Source: Pelagicoccus albus
Lineage (GTDB): Bacteria; Verrucomicrobiota; Verrucomicrobiia; Opitutales; Opitutaceae
Direction of reading: 5' to 3'
NCBI RefSeq assembly: GCF_014230145.1
Contig: NZ_JACHVC010000006.1
Coordinates: 62,001-126,000, forward strand
DNA: 64,000 bases
The notes beneath the pieces were generated by a model. The model was not told the origin of the DNA. It ran no database searches and was given only the letters and a program-made list of their open reading frames with translations. The number at the start of each line of letters is the position of its first letter. Position 1 is the stretch's first letter. This document shows positions 34,462-43,260 of the stretch, one piece after another. A program made the position numbers and the translations under genes.

Positions 34462-35049
34462 CTAGTTCCGAATGACAAGGATCTCTACCTTTCGGTCTTG
34501 TGTCATTTGGGCGGAGCTCGCTCCCTCGATGGCTTGCAGGTCGCCTTGGGACAGCGTTTGCAGGCGGCTTTGGCTTACCCCAAGGGTGACCAAGTAGTCG
34601 AGGGCGCTTTTGGCACGTCGTTCACCAAGAGCGAGGTTGTACTCCTGAGTGCCTCTCCAGTCGCAATGACCTTCGAGTACGAGAAATGCGCTGGGGTTTG
34701 CGGATAGGTATTGAGCGGCTGCGTCGAGCTTTGCTCTCTCTGCGGGAGCAATACTGCTGGAATCGAATTGGAAGTATACCGTCTCCAATACACCGCGTTC
34801 AGCACTGGCGAGTATGTCCTCTGAGCTCATCCCGTCGAATCCTTGGAAACGAGATTCGAGCATCGCACCGTCACCTTCCAAACTGATTGGGTTGAAGTCA
34901 TCTTGAGACCCTTGATTCGCTGGTCCGGAGCCGTAACCTTGGCCCATGACGGTGTCGAGTGGGTTTGGGCGGCGTGGCTTTTTCGAGCACCCGGAGAATG
35001 CGAGCGCGACCAAAGATGCGGTGGCAATTAGGACGATTTTCTTGAACAT
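34462..35049 (-). CDS. pal: Peptidoglycan-associated lipoprotein (Pal/OmpA-like)
   Basis: 195 residues. A lipoprotein signal with lipobox FSGC puts the lipidated Cys near residue 21. A low-complexity linker (25-80) leads to an OmpA C-like domain with VYFQFDSSSIAPAERAKLDAAAQYL and the peptidoglycan-binding region VLEGHCDWRGTQEYNLALGERRA. It anchors the outer membrane to peptidoglycan and binds TolB, encoded at 29730-30932. It ends in its own terminator. The separation of tolB and pal by several unrelated genes is unusual compared with proteobacterial tol-pal operons. Confidence 0.93.
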   Translation of the reverse strand: MFKKIVLIATASLVALAFSGCSKKPRRPNPLDTVMGQGYGSGPANQGSQDDFNPISLEGDGAMLESRFQGFDGMSSEDILASAERGVLETVYFQFDSSSIAPAERAKLDAAAQYLSANPSAFLVLEGHCDWRGTQEYNLALGERRAKSALDYLVTLGVSQSRLQTLSQGDLQAIEGASSAQMTQDRKVEILVIRN

Positions 35050-35135
35050 GATGGAGGGCTTAGTCTTCGTATCATTGGACTATCGGTATTCGCGAAAGTT
35101 CGGCAAGAATTTACTGTCAAGAGTTTGCGTGGTTT

Positions 35136-35996
35136 ATGGCTATCAACGAAGAAAAAGAGGGGGAATGTGTTGTTTTATTGGATAACGGCTCTTTGAGGAG
35201 GGACGCGGTTTTAAGTCTGCGTCGGATTGCTGCGGGGCTATGTTCTCGGATTGGACGGGAGGTCGTGCCCGTATCCTTATTGCACTCGAGTAAAATTCCT
35301 GCGGACGAGTTGGGAGGTGTGCCCGCAGCGACTTGGCGTCAGTTTCTGTTGAGGAAAATGGCAGAGGGCGTAAGGCGTTTCAGGGTAATCCCACTATTCT
35401 TCGGGCCAAGCTCGGCAATTGTGGACTACTTGCCAAAAGTGACCGAGCAGGTGTCTATGGACATCGAAGGCGTTGACTGTTTTATAGCTGATACCCTCGT
35501 GCCTTACGGAAACCCCGAAGACGATGTGGTGGCCAGATTGTTAAGGGATTTGATTATCCGAGATTTGAATACGAGTCTAGGAAAGCTTGGAGAGGGAGTT
35601 ATACTAGTGGACCATGGTAGTCCTGTTCGTGAAGTCGCAGAATGTCGGGACCGCGTGGCGGGCCAGTTGCGGCGGCTTCTGGGATTGAGCGAATCGCAAA
35701 TCATCGCCTCTTCGATGGAAAGGCGGGAAGGGGAACTCTACTCATTTAACGAGCCTTTGCTCGAAGGAGCATTGGAAATGGCAAAATCTCGCAACTGGAA
35801 GCGAGTGGTGCTTAGCCAAATGTTTTTCTCCCCTGGACGCCATGCTGGTCCGGGTGGAGATATTCAAGATATCGTAGAGGCTTCCCAGTATGTGAAGGAA
35901 GGTGGAAGGGTGGACTTCGCTCCACTAGTGGGACGTAATCCAGCGCTAGTGGATTTGTTAGCGATTCGCTATGAGCAATCGCTCGAGCGAGGCTGA
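35136..35996 (+). CDS. CbiX-like sirohydrochlorin chelatase family protein, tandem domains with one degenerate site
   Basis: 286 residues made of two related CbiX-type halves. The second half keeps the metal-inserting His in VILVDHGSPV and the family motifs SMERREGELYSFNEPLLE and FFSPGRHAGPGGDI. The first half has LLDNGS where the His would be, so it is probably inactive. The family inserts cobalt, nickel or iron into sirohydrochlorin or related tetrapyrroles. No other cobalamin or siroheme gene is nearby, so the metal and product are not settled. It is divergent from pal. Confidence 0.75.
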   Translation: MAINEEKEGECVVLLDNGSLRRDAVLSLRRIAAGLCSRIGREVVPVSLLHSSKIPADELGGVPAATWRQFLLRKMAEGVRRFRVIPLFFGPSSAIVDYLPKVTEQVSMDIEGVDCFIADTLVPYGNPEDDVVARLLRDLIIRDLNTSLGKLGEGVILVDHGSPVREVAECRDRVAGQLRRLLGLSESQIIASSMERREGELYSFNEPLLEGALEMAKSRNWKRVVLSQMFFSPGRHAGPGGDIQDIVEASQYVKEGGRVDFAPLVGRNPALVDLLAIRYEQSLERG

Positions 35997-36027
35997 GATT
36001 TAGACTCTAAAGCTAGTTTCCTACGGT

Positions 36028-36675
36028 CTAGATGGCTGGCTCCAAATCGATCAAACCGTTTTGCATGGCGTAGCGAGTGATGCTTGCTACGTTGTGCAAG
36101 TCTAGTTTTCGCATCATGTTGGTGCGATGATTGTCTATGGTCTTTATGCTGAGACCAAGTTTGCCAGCGATCTCTTTGGTACTATGGCCTTCCGCTATCA
36201 TTTGCAGGACCTCGCGTTCGCGTTCTGTAAGCGTATCTTTGGATCGTTGAACATTGCCAGGGTTGGCTACCACACTGCGGATCAGCTCTGCTACGTTGGG
36301 TCCGAAGAAGGTGCCTCCTTCTGCTACGATGCCTAGACCGCTGATAAATTCTCTTAGGTTCGCTGTCTTCTCAACGAAACCATGGGCCCCGGCCTCTAGC
36401 ATGTCTTTGACGATGGTCGGATTTTGGTATGCCGAGAACACTAGGAATCGAGTGTTGGGCAATTGGCGATTCAGGCGTCTAACAATTTCGAGTCCGTTTA
36501 GGCCGGGTAGGCGAGCGTCTACGATTACGATGTCTGGCTTGAGGTCTTGAATCTCTTTCAGCGCGTCCTGTCCATTGCCGTTGTCCCCGACGATCTCGTA
36601 GTTGTGGCGTTCGAGAACATCTGCTAACATTTGTCGTATAGCGGTAAGGTCGTCTACTATGTAAATTGTCTTCAT
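36028..36675 (-). CDS. Orphan NarL/FixJ-family response regulator
   Basis: 215 residues from the ATG at 36675. The receiver domain has VDDLTA, the acceptor segment IVIVDARLPG and FVEKTA. The LuxR-type helix-turn-helix is LTEREREVLQMIAEGHSTKEIAGKL with SIKTIDNHRTNMMRKL. A longer frame from 36741 adds 22 residues crossing a G10/C10 tract and lacks family similarity, so it was not used. No kinase is adjacent; the PAS kinase at 38282-39640 is the nearest, with no evidence of pairing. Confidence 0.92.
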   Translation of the reverse strand: MKTIYIVDDLTAIRQMLADVLERHNYEIVGDNGNGQDALKEIQDLKPDIVIVDARLPGLNGLEIVRRLNRQLPNTRFLVFSAYQNPTIVKDMLEAGAHGFVEKTANLREFISGLGIVAEGGTFFGPNVAELIRSVVANPGNVQRSKDTLTEREREVLQMIAEGHSTKEIAGKLGLSIKTIDNHRTNMMRKLDLHNVASITRYAMQNGLIDLEPAI

Positions 36676-37065
36676 GATTAAGTCTGTTTCTGTTCGAGAA
36701 ATGGGGGGGGGGTGTTTGGTTGGATTGCTTATCGTTCTCAAACTTATAAGGATAAGTCCTTATATCAAGTCTCAGGGTAAGTATTCACAAACCTTTGAAG
36801 TGACTATTTAAGATTTGGCTTAGATTTTACCCTCAATTGTAAGAGTTCTACTCGAATTCAGGGAATTCGATCCATTTTGGATATTCATGAACCTCGTCTA
36901 TCGCGTATCGCCGATTTGCCGGTATCAGGGAATACACGGATAAACTAGCTTATATTGCCAAATTGCGGAAGGCCCTTTCGGAAATCGTTTTCCCGGAAAA
37001 GCTTTCACTAGAGACTTGACTTAGAACTGATCGGAAACAGTTTCTCGGTCTCTTTTACGAGAGAT
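36676..37065. other. Intergenic region with a G10 homopolymer
   Basis: 390 bases without a gene. The main feature is a run of ten G at 36703-36712 (C10 on the coding strand), 28 bases before the start of the NarL-type regulator, in its promoter or leader. Before the tRNA, TTGACT at 37016-37021 could be a -35 element, but I see no convincing -10. The 18-codon frame at about 36888 is not supported. Confidence 0.5.
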
Positions 37066-37140
37066 GTCAGGGTAGCTCAGTGGTAGAGCAGGAGACTCAT
37101 AAGCTCTTGGTCGGCGGTTCAAGTCCGCCCCTTGACACCA
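37066..37140 (+). tRNA. tRNA with CAT anticodon, probably tRNA-Ile2 (lysidine type), alternatively elongator tRNA-Met
   Basis: 75 bases including an encoded CCA. The acceptor stem GTCAGGG pairs with CCTTGAC (one G-U), with discriminator A. The D-arm is GCTC...GAGC, the anticodon loop CTCATAA and the T-arm GGCGG-TTCAAGT-CCGCC. The paired 1-72 position excludes initiator tRNA. The anticodon-stem start, variable loop (TTGGTC) and T-loop (TTCAAGT) closely resemble E. coli tRNA-Ile2, whose C34 is modified to lysidine by TilS. An A-G mismatch closes the anticodon stem (position 31-39). Confidence 0.9.
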
Positions 37141-37154
37141 TCTCTCTCACTTTT

Positions 37155-37184
37155 GCCGACCCTTATGCAGGGTCGGCTTTTTTT
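37155..37184 (+). terminator. tRNA transcript terminator
   Basis: A perfect 8-bp stem (GCCGACCC / GGGTCGGC) with a 7-base loop is followed by a T7 run, 14 bases after the tRNA. Confidence 0.93.
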
Positions 37185-37271
37185 GTGCCGGTTGTTCGCC
37201 AGGCTTTCGTTTTCCTTGCGAATCAGAGCCTCCTCAAAGTGGAGTTTGGGAGGCCAGGGGCTTGGGGAGGT

Positions 37272-38078
37272 CTAAGCTTTTCTAGAAAGCTCGATAGAGC
37301 GATCGACCGCATCCTTGGTTGCCGTCCTCATGAGTGCGGGCATTCCATTTGTGTTCAAACTGGTTAGGAGGGCATGGGTCACTCCGTTTGGAGAAACCAC
37401 TTCGTCAATTAACTCCTGAGGGTCCGATTCGCTTTGATTGAGCAATTCCAAAGAGCCGATACCGGTCTCACAGGCGAGTTTTGCAGCCAAATCTTTATTG
37501 AGACCATGTTCGTCCGCAATTTCAGCGATCAACTGGACGATGCGGAAATAAAAGGCAGGTCCGCATCCGTTAATCACGGTAGCAATGTGCAACTGGCTTT
37601 CCTCGACCGCGTAAGCGGTGCCAAGAGAGCCTAGGACGGTTTCTGTGGTTGAAGTTTCGTCGTCGGAAGGCTCTTTCAGAAAACAGAAAGTGGATACACC
37701 TTTTCCAATCTGTGAAGGCGTGTTCGGCATCACGCGAACAAGATTTGAAGGACCGTCGCCAAATACGGATTTCATGGAGTCTAAGGTCCGACCCGCCAGA
37801 ACAGATATGACGATTTTGCCCTTAGCGGCATTCGCTTCCTCTTCGGAAATGCTTTCCAGGTGTTGAGGCTTGAATGCGAGGATGATCACGTCGCTTTGCT
37901 CGATGAGTTCCTTTTTCGACTCGCTTACAGTCGCGCCGGTTGCTGCTGCCATCCTTGCGGCACCTGAGCCAGAGGCGCTGATGCAGAACAATTCTTCTGA
38001 TTTGCAGACCCCGCTTTTTTTAAGGCCGTTAGCAATGGCGCGTCCCATGTTGCCCGCTCCTATAAATCCTACTTTCAT
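37272..38078 (-). CDS. proC: Pyrroline-5-carboxylate reductase
   Basis: 268 residues. The N-terminal NAD(P) fold starts VGFIGAGNMGRAIANGL. VIILAFKPQHLE and ISVLAGRTLDSM are conserved, and the C-terminal signature runs through DEVVSPNGVTHALLTSLNTNG-type sequence (near 225-245). It performs the last step of proline synthesis. proB is 14 kb away (51672-52784) and proA is not in the window, so the pathway genes are dispersed. Proline may also serve as an osmolyte in a marine cell. Confidence 0.96.
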   Translation of the reverse strand: MKVGFIGAGNMGRAIANGLKKSGVCKSEELFCISASGSGAARMAAATGATVSESKKELIEQSDVIILAFKPQHLESISEEEANAAKGKIVISVLAGRTLDSMKSVFGDGPSNLVRVMPNTPSQIGKGVSTFCFLKEPSDDETSTTETVLGSLGTAYAVEESQLHIATVINGCGPAFYFRIVQLIAEIADEHGLNKDLAAKLACETGIGSLELLNQSESDPQELIDEVVSPNGVTHALLTSLNTNGMPALMRTATKDAVDRSIELSRKA

Positions 38079-38168
38079 ATGGTTCGATGAGTCTCTCTGG
38101 TCTTAATTCTGAGTTTCGAAGGATCGGCTGGGTCGATTCGTGCGTTCAACCATCCGAGTCGGCGCTAA

Positions 38169-38190
38169 GTGGGCGCGACCTCGTTCGCGA
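38169..38190 (+). repeat. Degenerate REP-like copy D
   Basis: GTGGGCGCGACCTCGTTCGCGA matches 18 of 22 bases of the GTAGGAGCGACCTTGGTCGCGA unit. The palindrome is eroded. It lies in the 200-base gap between proC and the PAS kinase gene. Confidence 0.35.
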
Positions 38191-38281
38191 ACGCAAGGGG
38201 AATGTGTCGCCTCAGTTTTTGGAATCCTCTTGTAGGTGGCGGGCAAATACAGCGGCGTGTGTTCTTGATCGGTGAGATGCT

Positions 38282-39640
38282 TTAGGCGACTTCTAGGCTA
38301 CCTGGGAACTCGACTACAAAACGTGATCCACCTCCTTCAGCCGGTGATACCCAAACTTTTCCGTCGTAGGCTTCGGCTGTTTTTTTAACTATGGTGAGTC
38401 CCAGGCCTGAACCGCCCCCAGAATCGCTGAATCGCTTGAATGGCTCGAATATCTCCAAGCATTTGTCCCGAGGAATGCCGTTTCCAAAGTCCCTCACTGT
38501 TATTTGAAGCCGTTCCTTATTCTTCAAAAATCCGATTTCGATCCGGTTGGAAGGGTGGGGACAGCCATATTTCATGGCGTTGGATAGGAGGTTTTGCATG
38601 AGCTGCGTTAGCATATGCTTGTTTATTTTTAGTTTGTGCGGCTCTCCATCCACTACCCATGAACTGTCAGTTGATTCAGTCTGGGCTTTGAGGGATTCCT
38701 TTAGCTCCTCAAGTACCGTTTTTGTATCCACCAAATCTACCTTTTTGCATTGTTCGTCGACTGATTCGAGGCTCAACATGTCGTTGATGAAGTCGTTCAT
38801 GCGATGCCCCGATTTTAGAAGTAAGGTAAGTAACTCCTGCTTTTCCTCGGAAGGAGTGTTGGGGTCTGCTTCCATCCGTAAGGCATCCTGGGCTATTGTG
38901 AGGATGGTTGCCAGGGGGGATCTCAGGTCATGACTAACCAGATACACCATCTGCTCGATCTCCTCTGTCTTCGCTTTGAGCTTCTTATTCGCTAGGACCA
39001 GCTGCTCCTCGGCTTCTCGTTTTCGGTGTATGTCTTGAAGGATGCCTGTGTAGCGGCTTACTCCATTATCTAGGTTTGAGGTAACAACACCCTTCGTCCT
39101 AAACCACCGGTATGCGCCACCTTTGGTTTTCACCAAATACTCGAAGGGAGTCGGCTTTGCTCCCTCTAGAATCTTTTGGATGTGGGATTTTAGCGGTTCT
39201 CTGTGTCCCTCATGCACGCGGCTCATGTAGAATTCGAGGGTCGGTTTGATCTCACCTTTTTCGTATCCAAGGAGACGGTACATTGTTTCACCCCACCAAA
39301 CGTCCTCTTTTTTCACATCGGGCCAATCCCAGATTCCTACATTTCCAGCTCTCACGGCGAGCAGCAGTCGTTGTTGATAGATCTCGAGCTTCTTGTTTCG
39401 CCGAGTGAATTTTCTGTTGAGGCCGAGTGCTCCCGCTAAAATTAGAGTTGTGGGAACGGCGGCCAGGAGGCTGACGGACAGAAATGAAAGGTCCTCCGGG
39501 TACACATAATAGCCCGATATTGTCGCTCCGAAGAATATGGCGGCCATCCAAATGGGCCAATTCAGACAAACAGGCTTGGATTCAGCTGTGGGTAATACGT
39601 TCTGTATCCAGTCAGTCGACTGGCGATCATCAGAGGGCAT
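38282..39640 (-). CDS. Membrane-anchored PAS-domain sensor histidine kinase
   Basis: 452 residues. Two close membrane helices (about 29-47 and 54-72) have almost no periplasmic loop, so sensing is probably in the membrane or cytosol. A PAS_3-type domain (about 92-205) has VGIWDWPDVKKEDVWWGE and FRTKGVV. A coiled linker leads to the H box VSHDLRSPLATILT near residue 236, the N box LMQNLLSNAMKYG near 345, FGNGIP and GLGLTIVKK. The kinase is complete. No response regulator gene is adjacent, so it is an orphan. Confidence 0.92.
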   Translation of the reverse strand: MPSDDRQSTDWIQNVLPTAESKPVCLNWPIWMAAIFFGATISGYYVYPEDLSFLSVSLLAAVPTTLILAGALGLNRKFTRRNKKLEIYQQRLLLAVRAGNVGIWDWPDVKKEDVWWGETMYRLLGYEKGEIKPTLEFYMSRVHEGHREPLKSHIQKILEGAKPTPFEYLVKTKGGAYRWFRTKGVVTSNLDNGVSRYTGILQDIHRKREAEEQLVLANKKLKAKTEEIEQMVYLVSHDLRSPLATILTIAQDALRMEADPNTPSEEKQELLTLLLKSGHRMNDFINDMLSLESVDEQCKKVDLVDTKTVLEELKESLKAQTESTDSSWVVDGEPHKLKINKHMLTQLMQNLLSNAMKYGCPHPSNRIEIGFLKNKERLQITVRDFGNGIPRDKCLEIFEPFKRFSDSGGGSGLGLTIVKKTAEAYDGKVWVSPAEGGGSRFVVEFPGSLEVA

Positions 39641-39746
39641 GAAGAAGAAACTACTCCTCCTGCTTGTTTTCTCAACAACTCTTGAGCATAGACTCCGTGT
39701 TTTTAGGAAAAATTGTCACGGCCGTTTTATCGGGAGCTATCCATTC

Positions 39747-41036
39747 CTAGAATTCTTCGTCAGGATTTAGAAAATCTCCGATGAGATGGCTACGGTGTTC
39801 GAGAAATGCCTCTATTTGATGGACGGCTTCGAGGGGGCCGTTTTCGCCGAGCAGAATTTTTTGAGCCTCTAGTGCGGATTTCTGATAGGAAGGCTCTTTT
39901 TCGATTTGGCAGACTTTTGAGTAGAGCTTTTCTGGCCACGTTTTCTTGCGCGCCTTGATTCCGCAGCCGAGCCTCTTTACCTCGGCGCTGAAGAAATCCT
40001 GATCTCCGATATGCGGCACCACGATGTGAGGCTTGCCGGCATGGAGCACGGAGGCGGTGGTTCCCGCGCCGCCGTGGTGGATCACGACTGATGCATGGCT
40101 TAGAAGCTGGTCGTGGGACATGGGGCCGACCTCCAGTATGTTGACCGCTTTAGCGGGTACCTTGAACCCCGACCAGCCAGGCTGGATGATCAGCTTTTTG
40201 TCGCTAGGCCAAGCTTGGATCAAACGCTCCATGATCTTTTCTGGCTCGTCGTAAACCATACTTCCAAAGGTGATGATCGGGACTTCCTGCTCGCCTCGGA
40301 ACGCTAGTATTTCGGCCTCCGCTTCCTCGCTTTTTGGATACTGCCAGCGACAGTATCCCGTGAATTGGAATCTCGGATGGAGCTTGATGCGGGGCCTCAT
40401 CAAGCCGGGGGAAACGGCGACGAGAACCAGCTCTGCGGATTTTGAAAAAAAGTCTTTTACCCCCGGCAGCCCCTTGCGTTTAAAGGCTCGTGAAATCGTG
40501 GTGTTGATCGCGGTGTCGACCACTACGTTTCCGAGTTTCCAACAAAAGCGATTCCATCTCAGTTGCAGCCAATCAGGCAGGCCGCGAAGACGGGGGAATT
40601 CGTGAGGAGGGTAGAACCTAGATGGAACTGTATTGTGAGCGAACGCGTAGGAAACGAACGGAATATTGTGCTTTTCCGCGATGGCCTTGTTTATGGGAAA
40701 TAGATAAGAGGACACCAGGCAATCCGCCCCGTCGATGACTTGCTCCATCGCGTCAATGATCGCTTCTAGGTGCGGAGTCGCAGCACGGTACATTTCTTTA
40801 AGTTGGGACACGGGGGATTTCAATTTCTGCAGGCGTCCCATCCAATATTGGAGCTCTGACTTTTCCCACTCGGGCGGAATTTGGCAAAACGGCACACCTG
40901 CTGCCTCTACGTCGGGGCGGAAAGGTTTGCTCGTCGCAAATCGTACCGTGTGACCGGAGTTCTGCAGGGCGATCGCTAGCCGGATCAAGGGGAATATGTC
41001 TCCAGTGGAGCCGTGAGTCGTGATGACGATGGTCAT
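39747..41036 (-). CDS. GT1-family glycosyltransferase (UDP-glucuronosyl/sterol glucosyltransferase type)
   Basis: 429 residues with the GT-B fold. The N-terminal domain begins MTIVITTHGSTGDIFPLIRLA, the glycine-rich motif of GT28/MGT enzymes. The C-terminal nucleotide-sugar domain has FGSMVYDEPEKIM, LEVGPMSHDQLLSHASVVIHHGG and GTTASVLHAGKPHIVVPHIGDQ. The acceptor is probably a lipid, sterol-like or secondary metabolite, as in UGT80-like enzymes, but the sequence does not fix it. It is monocistronic and unrelated to neighbours. Confidence 0.88.
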   Translation of the reverse strand: MTIVITTHGSTGDIFPLIRLAIALQNSGHTVRFATSKPFRPDVEAAGVPFCQIPPEWEKSELQYWMGRLQKLKSPVSQLKEMYRAATPHLEAIIDAMEQVIDGADCLVSSYLFPINKAIAEKHNIPFVSYAFAHNTVPSRFYPPHEFPRLRGLPDWLQLRWNRFCWKLGNVVVDTAINTTISRAFKRKGLPGVKDFFSKSAELVLVAVSPGLMRPRIKLHPRFQFTGYCRWQYPKSEEAEAEILAFRGEQEVPIITFGSMVYDEPEKIMERLIQAWPSDKKLIIQPGWSGFKVPAKAVNILEVGPMSHDQLLSHASVVIHHGGAGTTASVLHAGKPHIVVPHIGDQDFFSAEVKRLGCGIKARKKTWPEKLYSKVCQIEKEPSYQKSALEAQKILLGENGPLEAVHQIEAFLEHRSHLIGDFLNPDEEF

Positions 41037-41125
41037 TTACGACGGCTTGATAGAGAAACAAACGGTGGTTTGTCGATTTCCGGAAAGTAACGTTTCCGTG
41101 TCGCGATCGGCCTTGTTTGGTGTAT

Positions 41126-41136
41126 TGCAAAGTGCA
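41126..41136. promoter_or_regulatory. Putative enhancer-binding site (TGCA-N3-TGCA) upstream of dps
   Basis: TGCA-AAG-TGCA is centred at 41131, about 130 bases before the predicted sigma-54 start point of dps, within the range used by NtrC-type activators. The same TGCA-N3-TGCA core occurs at 45086-45096, 45669-45679 and 54605-54615. Confidence 0.5.
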
Positions 41137-41236
41137 TGAATTAATATTTGGTCCGATCATACTGTTTGTTTGTTGATTTTTTAGGCGGCTGATAAACAAG
41201 GAGTTAGGGGCGAGCTGTCTTGCTTCATTTTTAGGT

Positions 41237-41252
41237 TGGCACGCTTCCCGCA
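41237..41252 (+). promoter_or_regulatory. Putative sigma-54 promoter of dps
   Basis: TGGCAC-GCTTC-CCGCA keeps GG (41238-41239) and GC (41250-41251) at exact sigma-54 spacing; the TT of the -12 element reads CC. The predicted start point near 41263 lies 2 bases before the first ATG, but 38 before the ATG at 41301, which has AGGA upstream. Confidence 0.5.
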
Positions 41253-41264
41253 ACTAGTTCAGGC

Positions 41265-41813
41265 ATGATCCAAAGAACGCAACTACAGGAAATCGACGAA
41301 ATGGAACGCAACGCGATCGGGCTCCCTAGTTTCACTGCCAAACAAGTGTCAGGTCGTTTGGATGCCTTGCTGTCGAGTTTTTCGACCCAGTATCATCAAT
41401 ATATGAAGCACCACTGGGTGGTCGCGGGGCCTGACAAAGGAGCCCTCTACACATTTTTTGAGGAGTCGTTCCGCAAAACAGAAGAGCACGTCGACGCGAT
41501 TGCCGAGCGAATGACGACCCTCGGAGCGGTGCCCACTTCATCGATGCAATCCCAATCTGACAAGAGCCTGCTCGAAGCCGAGAGCGAAGGGATTTACCCA
41601 GTTAGGGATATGCTCAAGAGCGATCTCGAGAATGAGCAAGCACTGATTTCTTACATCGGCGAAGCAGTCTCTGAGGCCTGCGAGCTCAAAGATTATGGCA
41701 CAGAGACCTTGCTCAAACGCGTACTTATGGAGCGCGAAATTCTAGCTAGCGAGATGATGCACTTTTTAGGAAATGACTCGCTCGCTCGCCGTCCGGAACC
41801 CGTTGGCCTCTGA
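41265..41813 (+). CDS. dps: Dps-family DNA-protecting ferritin-like protein
   Basis: 182 residues (170 from the ATG at 41301, which has AGGA 10 bases before it and fits the predicted sigma-54 transcript better). The four-helix core carries the dinuclear ferroxidase residues of the Dps dimer interface: YMKHHWVVAGPDKGALYTFFEE and KTEEHVDAIAERMTTLG. Dps oxidises ferrous iron with peroxide and shields DNA in stress. It is 50 bases before an NtrC-type regulator gene with no terminator between. The three genes dps, regulator and kinase are probably one operon under sigma-54. Confidence 0.88.
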   Translation: MIQRTQLQEIDEMERNAIGLPSFTAKQVSGRLDALLSSFSTQYHQYMKHHWVVAGPDKGALYTFFEESFRKTEEHVDAIAERMTTLGAVPTSSMQSQSDKSLLEAESEGIYPVRDMLKSDLENEQALISYIGEAVSEACELKDYGTETLLKRVLMEREILASEMMHFLGNDSLARRPEPVGL

Positions 41814-41863
41814 AGGTATCAACCACATCGTTTTTAGAAGTCCTAGCCTTATACATTATTTTT

Positions 41864-43228
41864 ATGAAAATCCTTATCGTTGACGACGAGAGCAACATTC
41901 AGAAAACCACAGCCTTAAGTCTCAAGACGATGGGGCACCAGTCGGTTTCAGCATTCAGTGGCAGTCAAGCGCTACGCAAGTTGGGGGAAGATCGTTTCGA
42001 TGCGGTGTTCCTCGATTTGCGTTTGGGCGAGGAGGACGGTCTCGAAGTTTACGAGAAGATGAGAGAAGAGGGACACGATATGCCGGTGATCATGTTCACC
42101 GCTTACTCTTCTATCGAAACCGCTATCGAAGCTACGCGTAAAGGTGTCTTCGACTACGTCGCGAAACCGTTCGTCCCCGAACAGATTCGGCAGGCACTTA
42201 AGAAACTCGAAACGAGTCGTACGCTTACAAATAAGGTCACGGAGCTGGAGTCGAGATTGGCGGAGAAAAGCCCTGGAATTCGCTTTGAGTCCTTAGATTC
42301 TCAAATGCAGCAAGTATACGACGTTGCGGAGAAAGCGGCTCAATCTGATGCCAATATGTTGCTACTTGGGCCAAGTGGTACTGGCAAAACGGTACTTTCT
42401 AGGCGGATACACGAGATGAGTGCCCGTGCTGGAAATCCGTTTGTGGTCGTTCATTGCCCGAGTTTATCGAAAGAGCTCCTGGAAAGTGAGCTCTTTGGTC
42501 ACCTGAAGGGCAGCTTTACTGGAGCTGTCAAAGACACTTGGGGTAAGGTCGATGCGGCTGAGGGCGGAACTTTATTTTTGGACGAAATCGGAGATTTGCC
42601 CTTCGAAGTGCAGGCTAAGTTGCTTCGGTTGTTGCAGGAGCGACTGTATGAACGTATCGGAGAAACCAAGACGCGATCCGCGGATGTACGAATACTCGCC
42701 GCTACCAATAAGGATCTCCAAGAGGAGGTGCGGGAAGGAAACTTTCGAGAGGATTTGTATTACCGTCTCAACGTGATTTCCCTTCAGCTTCCCGGCTTGT
42801 GCGAGCGGAAGAGAGATTTGGAAAACCTCGTTTCTGACTATGTTTCGTTTTATGCCCGCAAAATGGGTAGGGAAACGGCCACTGTGGAAGCGAACGCCAT
42901 GGAAGCGATGTTGGCTTACAATTGGCCTGGTAATCTTCGCGAACTCAACAACGTGGTCGAGCGTTGTTTAATTCTGTGTAATGGAAACACGGTTACGCTT
43001 TCTGATTTGCCGATCGAGATTCGAGCAGGAGGAGGTGAGGGGACTCCATTTGGCTTTGGATCCGGATTGGGAGTCGGTAGTGATGTCACGCTTCAAGAGT
43101 TGGAGGATGAGCACATCAAAAGGATTCTCGATCGGAGCGACAGTCTGGAGCAGGCCGCCAGGACCTTGGGAATCGATTCTGCCACCTTGTACCGCAAGCG
43201 AAAGAAGCTTGGACTACTTGCCAGTTGA
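41864..43228 (+). CDS. NtrC-family sigma-54-dependent response regulator
   Basis: 454 residues. The receiver domain (1-118) has VDDESN and acceptor Asp 51 in VFLDLRLG. The AAA+ domain (about 145-375) has Walker A LGPSGTGKT near 169 and a sigma-54 contact loop GSFTGAV near 216 (GAFTGA with A to S). Walker B FLDEIGD and the arginine finger region follow. A Fis-type helix-turn-helix is at 430-452 (AARTLGIDSATLYRKRKKL). It activates sigma-54 promoters by ATP hydrolysis. Likely local targets are dps and the DUF1328 gene, which flank the regulator/kinase pair and share palindromes. Confidence 0.95.
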   Translation: MKILIVDDESNIQKTTALSLKTMGHQSVSAFSGSQALRKLGEDRFDAVFLDLRLGEEDGLEVYEKMREEGHDMPVIMFTAYSSIETAIEATRKGVFDYVAKPFVPEQIRQALKKLETSRTLTNKVTELESRLAEKSPGIRFESLDSQMQQVYDVAEKAAQSDANMLLLGPSGTGKTVLSRRIHEMSARAGNPFVVVHCPSLSKELLESELFGHLKGSFTGAVKDTWGKVDAAEGGTLFLDEIGDLPFEVQAKLLRLLQERLYERIGETKTRSADVRILAATNKDLQEEVREGNFREDLYYRLNVISLQLPGLCERKRDLENLVSDYVSFYARKMGRETATVEANAMEAMLAYNWPGNLRELNNVVERCLILCNGNTVTLSDLPIEIRAGGGEGTPFGFGSGLGVGSDVTLQELEDEHIKRILDRSDSLEQAARTLGIDSATLYRKRKKLGLLAS

Positions 43229-43260
43229 TGGCCACTAACTGATTTCTCTCTCTCTGAAAC

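Noticed and set aside
36888-36944. 18-codon frame in the gap before the tRNA
   Set aside because: Too short, with no supporting signal or similarity.
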